A stretch of 7,125 nucleotides of DNA. Origin: Cyanobacteria bacterium NC_groundwater_1444_Ag_S-0.65um_54_12. GTDB lineage: Bacteria; Cyanobacteriota; Sericytochromatia; S15B-MN24; VGJW01. The stretch is taken from the NCBI GenBank assembly GCA_016267585.1, contig JACQUT010000044.1:1-7125 (forward strand), written 5' to 3'. The notes under the pieces are model-generated. The model saw nothing but the letters and a program-made list of their open reading frames with translations. It was not told the origin of the DNA and ran no database searches. Both the position numbers and the translations under genes were made by a program. Below are positions 1 through 6,062 of this stretch, in pieces; positions within the stretch are counted from its first letter, which is position 1, and every line of letters begins with the position of its first letter.

Positions 1-247
1 CTGTTCTCCTACCGCTAATTGCTTCTTACCCACTTTGAGCAAAAAATGCGGCAAATTTTTATTAATTCTGTGTAGATTTTTTGCTATTCACAAATCGTTT
101 CATTTCCCGATCTCAGATCCCCACATTTGGCTTGACGAGACCTTCTTCTCCTATCTTGCTCTTTGAACTTAGCGCATTTGGCGGCAATAAGGTGTGAGTT
201 ACCTAACAAAATCGCAATAAACGAGTGAAAATAACCGCTAGCAGCGT
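1..247. other. AT-rich non-coding region downstream of the minus-strand operon
   Basis: No convincing gene is visible on either strand. The left part (about 38-100) is markedly richer in A+T than the genes beside it. It contains a 10-bp inverted repeat (38-47 and 76-85), a short A/T-only dyad (42-47 with 55-60), an 11-bp palindrome GATCTCAGATC (109-119) and a pyrimidine-rich stretch around 141-165. The stretch follows the stop codon of the TPR-like gene, so it would hold the 3' end of that transcript, but I see no G+C-rich hairpin followed by a T run that would be a standard intrinsic terminator. A plus-strand frame beginning at 225 lies almost wholly opposite the TPR-like gene and is not supported. 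Confidence 0.6.
38..85. repeat. 10-bp perfect inverted repeat, AT-rich
   Basis: AGCAAAAAAT at 38-47 is the exact reverse complement of ATTTTTTGCT at 76-85, with 28 nt between them. The intervening sequence is A+T-rich and contains a further weak dyad. As RNA it could form a hairpin, but the stem is mostly A-U and no T run follows, so a terminator role is only a possibility. It could equally be a protein-binding dyad. Confidence 0.45.
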
Positions 248-943
248 TCAGCGGGAGTTTCCCCCTGGCCGGTCCGGGTCGATACCCAGCCGACCGAGGG
301 CGCGGCTTGCTACTTCCCGCACGTTTTTATCGGTTGTCCTGGTATGGATGTTGGCCCAGGTGGCAATGGCTAGATCGCGCTTCCCACCCTCCAAGTACAT
401 GCGCGCCGCAAAAAAGCCAGCCTCGGGCGGGGCAGTGGGCAGACGCGCGGCTCTTTCGAAGTACTTGGCGGCTAGCAAGTAATTGTTACTGTACAGGAAA
501 AACATTAAACCGGCCTGATAGGGATACCAGTAATCCGCTGGCGACCGCTGCGCTCCTTTCGCCAGCAGGTCGGCTGCCGCAAACGGCTTACCGGCATCCG
601 CCAGTGCCAGCGCCCCCACCTCGTAGGCCGGCCGGAAGTCAGGATCCAGCTCGACGACCAATTCGAGCAAGGGAAAGAGGTTATGAAATTTGCGCCCATG
701 GGTGAGCCAGTAACCCCAGTAGGTAGTGAAGCGCAGATAGCAGATATCTGCCAGCAAATTGCGATAGCCGCAAGCCACGACTTTCAGCGCGCCCAACGGT
801 GGAACCGATAACAATCCTTCCTGGCGCGATCTCGCGGTTTGCCAGCGGTCCAAGGAAAAGTTGGCTAACCCGATCGCCAGCAGGAACGCGCTGCCTCCCA
901 CTAGTAGCCAGTAAGTACGTGAACGCTGAGCCAGTGCGGTCAT
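248..943 (-). CDS. Membrane-anchored TPR-like protein of pilus/ABC cluster
   Basis: The 231-residue product has one N-terminal membrane segment (about residues 10-28) followed by a soluble domain. Residues 91-195 contain helical pairs of TPR character: an LDPDFRPAY turn near 99-107, alternating small and aromatic residues, and an AAKYFERAARLP helix near 158-169. A single signal anchor implies a periplasm-facing protein acting through protein contacts. The chosen ATG at 943 has a GGATAGGAAT purine-rich stretch just upstream. A GTG at 991 would add 16 residues and start 3 nt after the permease stop, but it lacks a visible ribosome binding site. The gene closes the minus-strand operon after the ABC permease. 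Proteins of this shape are found beside ABC permease genes in pil clusters of some delta-type proteobacteria (family knowledge, recalled and not searched). It has no catalytic motif, so its precise role is unknown. Confidence 0.8.
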   Translation of the reverse strand: MTALAQRSRTYWLLVGGSAFLLAIGLANFSLDRWQTARSRQEGLLSVPPLGALKVVACGYRNLLADICYLRFTTYWGYWLTHGRKFHNLFPLLELVVELDPDFRPAYEVGALALADAGKPFAAADLLAKGAQRSPADYWYPYQAGLMFFLYSNNYLLAAKYFERAARLPTAPPEAGFFAARMYLEGGKRDLAIATWANIHTRTTDKNVREVASRALGRLGIDPDRPGGNSR

Positions 944-994
944 GGGGATTCCTATCCTACTCCCTGCTCCGTATGCCGCATAGGGTGACACAAT

Positions 995-1756
995 CTAGAT
1001 TTCACGCTTGCTAAAAGCCAGTACTGCCAGCATGAGGAAGATCGCGACATAGATGACGGCATAGCTGCTCACCCAGATTCCTTCGCTCCAGTTTATGCTG
1101 TGGCCGTAAACCACTTGGTTCTTCAGATTCAGAACTTCCAGGTTCGGCAAGGTCCGATAGATGAACTGTCCTAAATAGCGCGTGATGATCGCCGTACCGT
1201 CTTTTTCGCCGAAGCGCAAGATCAGCTCGGTGTTATGGCCGACCACATAGAGGCCGAGCACATAGATCATTGATAGTAGCGGCGAGGTGATACTCGAAAA
1301 TAGCAGGGCGATCGCTGCCAGCAGCGTGGCTTCGCCAAACATGAAAACTATCGCCAAGCTGTGGCTGGCCTCGACCGGTTTACCGGTGGCAAACCAGATC
1401 AGGAAGTAGTAAGCCAGACCCATGGCAGTCGCCAAGAGGGCCAATACGCCAACCAGGCCAGTGAACTTGCCTAGCAGGAACTGCCAGCGTGCTACTGGCT
1501 TGGCCAGCACTACATAGGCGGTTCGCCGTTCGATTTCCTGATAGATAGCATTCGAACCGGTCATCATGGCTACCATGATCAAGAGCAAATTGATGATACC
1601 CAGCGCCAGATCCTTGACGACTTTCAATTCGTTGCCGGCGGAAAGGTCGCCCAGCCAGAGACTGAGTCCCAGCATGACGAGCGCGAAGAGCCAGATCAAA
1701 TTCAGGATCCGGTCTCTGACTGCCTCGTGGAAGAAAATCCGCGCAATGTTGAACAT
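995..1756 (-). CDS. ABC-2 type transporter permease, PilI-like
   Basis: The 253-residue polytopic protein has about six hydrophobic segments: roughly 17-36, 50-66, 94-121, 133-153, 157-176 and 229-248. Between the second and third lies EIERRTAYVVLAKPVARWQF (about 74-93), typical of the cytoplasmic coupling region of ABC-2 permeases, where the ATPase subunit docks. It ends FSKREI, a usual C-terminal pattern for the family. The ATG at 1756 begins a normal first amphipathic helix (MFNIARIFFHE). The frame is open upstream to 1879, but those 41 codons overlap the preceding gene and look unnatural. The gene begins 5 nt after the lipoprotein stop, so the two are co-transcribed and probably translationally coupled. 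No ABC ATPase gene is visible. In Myxococcus xanthus an ABC permease and ATPase (PilI and PilH) are needed for pilus assembly. By context this may be the equivalent, but the exported substrate is unknown. Confidence 0.85.
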   Translation of the reverse strand: MFNIARIFFHEAVRDRILNLIWLFALVMLGLSLWLGDLSAGNELKVVKDLALGIINLLLIMVAMMTGSNAIYQEIERRTAYVVLAKPVARWQFLLGKFTGLVGVLALLATAMGLAYYFLIWFATGKPVEASHSLAIVFMFGEATLLAAIALLFSSITSPLLSMIYVLGLYVVGHNTELILRFGEKDGTAIITRYLGQFIYRTLPNLEVLNLKNQVVYGHSINWSEGIWVSSYAVIYVAIFLMLAVLAFSKREI

Positions 1757-1761
1757 CTCGC

Positions 1762-2454
1762 CTAGCTGCCCTTGCTCTCGTACTTGATTTCGAAGGTAAA
1801 GCCCTGGTGAGGCGTTGGAACGTCGGGCACTGCCAGTTCCTTGTTGCTCTTCAACCTGGGGCCAGCATCGGTATAGCAAAAACAGAACTGGCTGTCAAAG
1901 ACGCCGCCCGTGAAGTTAGCTTGCCCGTAACGGTTCTTCCACAAGACCACCGCTTGGTAGCCTAAAATACGACCGTTCAGCGGCGGAGTGGAACCCGTTG
2001 CCACATTTATCGGAAAAGGAATGGTATCGCCGGGATTGGGACGTGAATCATCCACCAAATTATAGACGGCAGCGAAACCGCCCAGGGTGAAAAGCGAGCC
2101 ACTGGCGGTCTCGCTTTTCAGCGCAAAAGTATCGGGAGTATCTCGGTCGCCAGTGAATATCTGGATGGCTTCTATGGTGATCGGTGGGCCCTGCAAGTTG
2201 CGAATGCCGAAGGCGGGCGGAGTGTAGGCAGCGGTCCAGATCACGAACGGTGCCTTCCCGGAGGCAGACCAGACAATGCCAGGCTTGTTCTCGAGCACCA
2301 GGTCGAAACTGGTGGTAGCGATCATGGGATTACTGCAAGCCGGTGCACCCAGCAATAACAGCCACGCCCCCAGATAGCAACGCAGCGTGCCAAATGACAC
2401 TGGCCAGCCTGTTTTCTTGCCGTCTGCCGACATCGAGGTTATTTTCTTAAGCAT
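1762..2454 (-). CDS. Unrecognised probable lipoprotein of pilus operon
   Basis: I do not recognise the family of this 230-residue protein. The N-terminus is basic (MLKKI, then KK near 13-14) and is followed by a hydrophobic run ending LLLLGAPAC, so Cys40 could be the lipidated residue. The match is imperfect because proline precedes the alanine and the -3 position is not leucine. The rest is rich in Thr, Pro, Gly and aromatic residues with alternating hydrophobics, suggesting a beta-rich periplasmic domain. Two further cysteines sit close together as CFC (191-193). The ATG at 2454 overlaps the secretin stop by 8 nt and has GGAG about 10 nt upstream. An in-frame ATG at 2433 (Met8) is an alternative. 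Lying between a secretin and a permease, it could be a secretin pilotin or accessory factor. That rests on position alone. Confidence 0.75.
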   Translation of the reverse strand: MLKKITSMSADGKKTGWPVSFGTLRCYLGAWLLLLGAPACSNPMIATTSFDLVLENKPGIVWSASGKAPFVIWTAAYTPPAFGIRNLQGPPITIEAIQIFTGDRDTPDTFALKSETASGSLFTLGGFAAVYNLVDDSRPNPGDTIPFPINVATGSTPPLNGRILGYQAVVLWKNRYGQANFTGGVFDSQFCFCYTDAGPRLKSNKELAVPDVPTPHQGFTFEIKYESKGS

Positions 2455-4450
2455 CGGGCTGGATCTCCGGGGTGATGTAGATTTGAATCTCCGAACGCAC
2501 AGTCGCCGCGGTGCTGCGCGAAAAGAAGGCTCCGATGATCGGGATGTCGCCTAGCAATGGTACCTTCACCAGGGTGTCGTCTTGGCGTTCTTGAATGAGG
2601 CCGCCGATCACGATGGTCTCGCTGTCTTTTACGCGCAGCTCCTGGGTCTGGTATTCGCGAACAGTCGACGTGGTCAACACGTTACCACCCACCGTCACGG
2701 TGCGCCCCGGGAAAGAGACGACCGGGTGGATATAGAGATTGATCGAATTGTCCAGCAAGATGCGCGGAGTAATCTCCAGCTTGATACCTACATTAGAGAA
2801 TATGGGCGTTTGCGTAACTTGAGCCGAGTTACCAATTCCGGTTGTCTGGGTTTGCACGCCGGAGAGAATTTGCTCGTTGCTGGTGATGGTAGAGTTGCGA
2901 TTATCCATGGCCAGCACGGCCGGGCTTGCCAGGATTTTGGCCTTGTTAGATCGCACCAGTGCGCTGATGGCTAATTGCACCTGGGCTACCGTTTGCGCAT
3001 TCGCCAGGTTCAGGTTGAAGCTGAGGCCATTCAAGGTATTGGCTGACAAGCCCAACCCGCGGGGGAAGAGTTGCTGGATGGTCGTTCCTAGCTCTCTTTG
3101 CCCGTCCTCGCTCAGCTCTATGATCTGGGTCCGCAGCAGCACTTGCCGCCGCTTGTGATCGATGCGTGGCAAAATCTGTTCTACCAGCGCCAGCTCCTCC
3201 TTGCTACCGATTACCAGCAGATTGTTATCGCGTACCAGCGGGATGAAGCGCGGGGTCGCCTCGCCGACCTCTACGTTGATCTGCTTGAGGCCGCTGCCCT
3301 TCGCAAAATCGAGTTCATCCACTGAAAAAGGTGTACCACCAGCTCCCGCTGCTCCACCACCAGCACCGCCACTGGCTCCGCCGGCACTACCAGCTCCTCC
3401 ACCCGCAGCGCTACCGGCACCGCCACCTTGCACTGCCACGGTACCGCCGCCCTGGCCCGCACCCACGAAGTAACTGTTGCGTAAGAGGGTGATAGCCTCC
3501 ATCGGCGTCAAATGGGTCAAACGGAAGATCTTGCTCGGCAAGAGGACATCGAGCCGGCGTGCCAGTTTTTCTACTATGGCGATGTCTTCGGTCGTACCAT
3601 GGATGATCAGGCTATTGATGCGGGCATCGGCAATGAGTTTGAAAATCGGGGAGAAGCCACCGTTGCTGGCCCCTCCCCCTCCGGACCCACCGCTACCGCC
3701 GGCGCTGCCACCGGTATTGGTCGCCCCCGACAGGCCAGTCGCCCCTATTATGGTAGTGATCTTTTCCACCAGCTCGCTGGCTCGGGTAAAGTGCACCGGG
3801 ATGAACTTGATCAACGCCTGACCGTAACGTCCGCTGCGATAAACGATATAGGAAGCGCCGATCTTTTGCAGCGTCAACGCGTTGGTATAGATCAGCGTTT
3901 CCATCACCTGGTTGAGCGAAACATCCAAGAAATCGACCGCCACCGTGCCGGAAACTGACGGATCGATTATCAGGTTCAGATTTTTCATTTCGGCGATGGC
4001 CGCTAACACTTCTTGCATCGGCAAGCCACGTGCCCGCAGGAAAATCTTGTCGTATCCTCCGGGCAAGTTCAGCCGGGGAGACAGTGAAATGCTGTCATCT
4101 ACATTGCTAGCAGGCAAGGTGATGGTTTCCGGCATGGGATGCGGTGTGGGTGAAGGCAAGCTATCAGTTTGCTCCGGTGGCTTGCGGAGTTGAGGAACTA
4201 ACAAGCTCGCTGGCTCCAGGTTTAATTTGCTGCTGGCTTTTTCCTTACGCTGCGGGCCGCCCGCCGGCGGTAATTTGGCATTCTTGCCGTTCTTGACGGC
4301 AGCCTTGCCAGTTCGTGTCAGCTTGCTATTCGGAGAATGCTGTGCACTGGCGAACGATGGAATAAGCGTCAGGGCCAAGCCGATCGCCAGTAGCTTGGCG
4401 ATCAGGCCAGCCTTTACCCCTTGGTTGCAGCGGGGCCGTTCCATCGTCAT
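2447..4450 (-). CDS. Outer-membrane secretin, PilQ/GspD superfamily
   Basis: This 667-residue protein forms the multimeric outer-membrane channel through which a pilus or pseudopilus passes. Residues 1-36 are a signal peptide with an ASA cleavage site. A Lys/Pro-rich linker follows to about 125. Residues 135-205 match the short N-terminal ring domain (STN/N0). Two secretin_N-type ring domains follow, about 211-300 and 305-430, each holding a Gly/Ser/Ala-rich insert (240-265 and 330-373). The C-terminal gate region runs from about 436 to 662, with the signature VPLLGDIPIIGAFF at 630-643 and the final strand IQIYITPEI. I see no AMIN domain such as PilQ proteins often carry, so PilQ, GspD or MshL cannot be told apart by architecture. 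The neighbouring prepilins and PilC-like gene favour a pilus secretin. AGGA lies 4 nt before the ATG at 4450 and 10 nt before a second in-frame ATG at 4444, so either start is possible. Confidence 0.93.
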   Translation of the reverse strand: MTMERPRCNQGVKAGLIAKLLAIGLALTLIPSFASAQHSPNSKLTRTGKAAVKNGKNAKLPPAGGPQRKEKASSKLNLEPASLLVPQLRKPPEQTDSLPSPTPHPMPETITLPASNVDDSISLSPRLNLPGGYDKIFLRARGLPMQEVLAAIAEMKNLNLIIDPSVSGTVAVDFLDVSLNQVMETLIYTNALTLQKIGASYIVYRSGRYGQALIKFIPVHFTRASELVEKITTIIGATGLSGATNTGGSAGGSGGSGGGGASNGGFSPIFKLIADARINSLIIHGTTEDIAIVEKLARRLDVLLPSKIFRLTHLTPMEAITLLRNSYFVGAGQGGGTVAVQGGGAGSAAGGGAGSAGGASGGAGGGAAGAGGTPFSVDELDFAKGSGLKQINVEVGEATPRFIPLVRDNNLLVIGSKEELALVEQILPRIDHKRRQVLLRTQIIELSEDGQRELGTTIQQLFPRGLGLSANTLNGLSFNLNLANAQTVAQVQLAISALVRSNKAKILASPAVLAMDNRNSTITSNEQILSGVQTQTTGIGNSAQVTQTPIFSNVGIKLEITPRILLDNSINLYIHPVVSFPGRTVTVGGNVLTTSTVREYQTQELRVKDSETIVIGGLIQERQDDTLVKVPLLGDIPIIGAFFSRSTAATVRSEIQIYITPEIQPDA
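3332..3463 (-). repeat. Gly/Ala-rich low-complexity segment in secretin ring domain 2
   Basis: This stretch encodes about 44 residues (330-373 of the secretin) made almost only of Gly, Ala and Ser with a few Gln, Val and Thr. It interrupts the second ring domain between the helix ending RNSYF and the strand INVEVG. The DNA is a degenerate array of GGN and GCN codons that stays in frame. Such tracts can change length by slippage. Confidence 0.7.
3656..3733 (-). repeat. Gly/Ser-rich low-complexity segment in secretin ring domain 1
   Basis: About 26 residues (240-265 of the secretin) rich in Gly, Ser, Ala and Asn lie inside the first secretin_N-type domain, between ITTIIGATG and FSPIFKLIADARINS. 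It is shorter than the tract in the next domain but stands at the comparable place in the fold. Confidence 0.65.
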
Positions 4451-4522
4451 CCCATCCTGTTAGCCGGTTTAGGTAAGTTCTAACCAACCTTCCTGACCAT
4501 CGCTCGTCTGGAAAGCTAAGCG

Positions 4523-4555
4523 ACTATACCCGTGTAAGTGAAACGCCTAACGTTT
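4523..4555 (-). promoter_or_regulatory. Candidate promoter of the secretin operon
   Basis: On the minus strand TATAGT (4523-4528) matches five of six positions of a sigma-70 -10 box and would start a transcript with a leader of about 65 nt before the secretin ATG. The matching -35 region is weak (TTAGGC-like at a 16-nt spacing). It overlaps an inverted repeat, AAACG (4541-4545) with CGTTT (4551-4555), which could be an operator or stand in for a strong -35 by activator binding. The rest of 4451-4579 shows no gene. Confidence 0.3.
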
Positions 4556-4560
4556 CTTTG

Positions 4561-4572
4561 GTGAGCGCTCAC
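4561..4572. promoter_or_regulatory. 12-bp perfect palindrome upstream of the secretin gene
   Basis: GTGAGCGCTCAC is self-complementary over all 12 bases. It sits about 35 bp upstream of the candidate -10 box of the secretin operon and 8 bp outside the end of the palindromic element. With no unpaired spacer it is better suited to binding a dimeric protein than to RNA folding. No function is proven. Confidence 0.4.
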
Positions 4573-4579
4573 GCTTTTC

Positions 4580-4756
4580 CTAGTGTCCTGCCGTGCTGAT
4601 TCGTTTCTGGTTGCGGCGAGAATTTTTAGGTCAAGGCGAGGCGCACGAGATCGCCGTGTACTTGAAGCGGCGCGGGTACACAAGGTCTCGGGCAACGAAG
4701 TCCAGGGCCGAAAAGGGCCGCCGAAGGCACAACGAATCAGTGCGGCAGGACACTAG
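4580..4756. mobile_element. MITE-like palindromic element with 26-bp terminal inverted repeats
   Basis: Positions 4580-4605 and 4731-4756 are inverted repeats matching at 24 of 26 positions. The interior is also imperfectly palindromic about the same centre: GTGTAC (4656-4661) pairs with GTACAC (4676-4681), and CGAGA (4646-4650) with TCTCG (4686-4690). The whole 177 bp could fold as one long hairpin. Both ends carry CTAG. If CTAG is the duplicated target, the element proper would read TGTCCTG...CAGGACA. IS5-group elements duplicate YTAR-type 4-bp targets, and IS630-type elements duplicate TA within CTAG-like sites, so either transposase type might have mobilised it. It encodes no transposase. 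Its right CTAG contains the stop codon of the adjacent prepilin gene. Alternatives are a domesticated REP-like or bidirectional regulatory hairpin. Confidence 0.72.
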
Positions 4757-5490
4757 CGGCGGTAGGGATCGCTGCCTTGGCCAATTTCGCCTACCTGCCC
4801 CTCCAGACGCGGGACGCAAAATGAATCCTGGCTCGGTGAGCGTGGCAGCCCTTCGCCATTGGGAGTGGTATCGATGTCGAGCGGTCCATGCACGAAATAA
4901 AACTGGCGCCCGCCGGTGCTTTCGATGGCCACTGCGTAACGATTGGCATGGTAGAAAAGCTTGATGCTGTGATCGAAGATGTCCAGATGGTTCTCGAAGA
5001 CCAACGGCGCAAGATGGATATAGACGGGCAAGCCGGAATCACCGTTGGACACCGCCGTATCGCTGCCAAAACACCGATTGGCGAGTGCTGTCGAGTCGAT
5101 GGTGATGTCGCGGAAAACGGCGTAGTTGTTATAAGTAATGCAGCTACCCACCTTGCCGGCACCGTCAGTGCAACTGGCCATGCCGCCCCAGGGACTGGTC
5201 TGGTAGTCTGACCCTCTGGTAGAAATCCAGGCAGCTCGCAATGCATCAGCCGAAGGGTTTTCACCGTTATTTTGGGTAACGAGTTTTTCCACCACGCTCT
5301 GCAACGCTACCGCCCGCTGGCTAGCTGCTGCCGCCCCAACATTTTCCCGTAGCTGGGAAAAAAGCACCGTGGCAGAACCAACCAGTACGGTGCCCACAAT
5401 CAGCACCAGGATGGTTTCTGCCAGGGTAAAACCGCTTTCGTAGCTTACTTGCCGCCCCAAGATCCACCCCCTCTTTGCTAGCAGGGTCAA
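4753..5490 (-). CDS. Type IV prepilin-like protein, minor pilin or pseudopilin
   Basis: The 245-residue product carries a prepilin signature: Gly20 followed by FTLAE (21-25), with the conserved Glu at mature position 5 and a hydrophobic helix to about 43. A prepilin peptidase would cut after Gly20 and the helix would pack in the fibre core. The globular part has an SPWGG motif at 99-103, four cysteines (107, 117, 140, 225) that could form disulfides, and aromatic strands near 178-202. The middle resembles the neighbouring prepilin, so the two are paralogues. The start shown is a TTG overlapping the upstream stop (TTGA). Another TTG at 5460 has a better spaced AGAGGGGG stretch and would give a 10-residue leader. 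The stop codon lies in the terminal CTAG of the palindromic element. The size is larger than a usual major pilin, favouring a minor or tip subunit, which is an inference. Confidence 0.85.
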   Translation of the reverse strand: MTLLAKRGWILGRQVSYESGFTLAETILVLIVGTVLVGSATVLFSQLRENVGAAAASQRAVALQSVVEKLVTQNNGENPSADALRAAWISTRGSDYQTSPWGGMASCTDGAGKVGSCITYNNYAVFRDITIDSTALANRCFGSDTAVSNGDSGLPVYIHLAPLVFENHLDIFDHSIKLFYHANRYAVAIESTGGRQFYFVHGPLDIDTTPNGEGLPRSPSQDSFCVPRLEGQVGEIGQGSDPYRR

Positions 5491-6056
5491 CGCCCGCTGG
5501 TCACGAAGAAATACGCCCGATAATTCTTATTTGCCGCTACCGCGTAGCCCCGGATGGGAAGGTAGCTCTTGGTATTAACTTCCCACATGCGCCAACCGTC
5601 CGCTGCCGGTGGCTGACCGGGCACCTGGATACGGTAGTAGTAAAGAAGGCCAGAGTTCCGGGATTGCTCGCTCGCTGCGCCGCCAAGCGGTGCAGGTAAG
5701 GGTTGCGGCATGGCATCGAGTCCCTCTATGCCATTGAACGTGCTGTCGGTGGCATCCGCCATCACCACCGGGCCACCCCAGGGTGAGGCGGTGGCATCAC
5801 CCAATCTTTGGGCTCCCCATTGGGCTCGCAGGGTAGCCAGCGTCGGAAAGGCACCGGTTCGTGTGAAATTGTCCTCTACCAAACCGTGCAGGTCGGCTAC
5901 CTTTTGCCGGGCAGCCGCATCACCGGCATGATCGTGCGCTTGCTGGTACCCCAGTACGCCACCTGCCAGGAGAATCAACCCTATCGTGATGGCCAAGCCC
6001 AGCTCGATCAACGTGAATCCAGCAGAGTAGCTACGTGAACTGTTCATTTTCGCCAT
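5487..6056 (-). CDS. Type IV prepilin
   Basis: The 189-residue product has a 13-residue leader ending in Gly13, followed by FTLIE with Glu at mature position 5, and a hydrophobic helix to about residue 36, the classic substrate of prepilin peptidase and N-methylation. The globular domain contains a helix rich in Ala, Gln and charged residues (about 44-64), FPTLATLRAQW (70-80) and SPWGG (91-95), then strands ending RAYFFVTSG. There is no cysteine, so the usual C-terminal disulfide loop of major pilins is absent. The ATG at 6056 lacks a ribosome binding site. ATG at 6047 (Met4) is an alternative. The gene overlaps the next prepilin by 3 nt, so they are co-expressed, and it diverges from the PilC-like gene. 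The PWGG-type motif recalls class IVb pilins of IncI-plasmid PilS type, a tentative comparison. It could be the main subunit or a minor one. Confidence 0.88.
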   Translation of the reverse strand: MAKMNSSRSYSAGFTLIELGLAITIGLILLAGGVLGYQQAHDHAGDAAARQKVADLHGLVEDNFTRTGAFPTLATLRAQWGAQRLGDATASPWGGPVVMADATDSTFNGIEGLDAMPQPLPAPLGGAASEQSRNSGLLYYYRIQVPGQPPAADGWRMWEVNTKSYLPIRGYAVAANKNYRAYFFVTSGR

Positions 6057-6062
6057 AAGTAG

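Noticed and set aside
132..157. TTGACG followed by TATCTT as a plus-strand promoter
   Set aside because: The spacing is only 14 nt and no gene follows on that strand.
1757..1879. N-terminal extension of the permease to an upstream start
   Set aside because: It overlaps the lipoprotein gene, has low-complexity polar residues unlike a permease N-terminus, and an ATG at 1756 fits the family start and operon spacing.
3332..3733. Gly-rich coding tracts as CRISPR-like or tandem DNA repeats
   Set aside because: There are no uniform repeat and spacer units; the pattern is codon-level low complexity within an intact reading frame.
2582..3958. Several plus-strand open frames opposite the secretin gene, including a Pro/Ala-rich one near 3162-3473
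   Set aside because: They are shadows of the secretin coding sequence. The Pro/Ala-rich translation is simply the complement of the Gly/Ala codon tract.
4631..4819. Short minus-strand frame within and beyond the palindromic element
   Set aside because: It is out of frame with the prepilin it overlaps, and the element appears non-coding.
4593..4964. Plus-strand open frame running from the palindromic element into the prepilin gene
   Set aside because: It crosses the element boundary and is antisense to the prepilin, has no ribosome binding site and no sensible protein composition.
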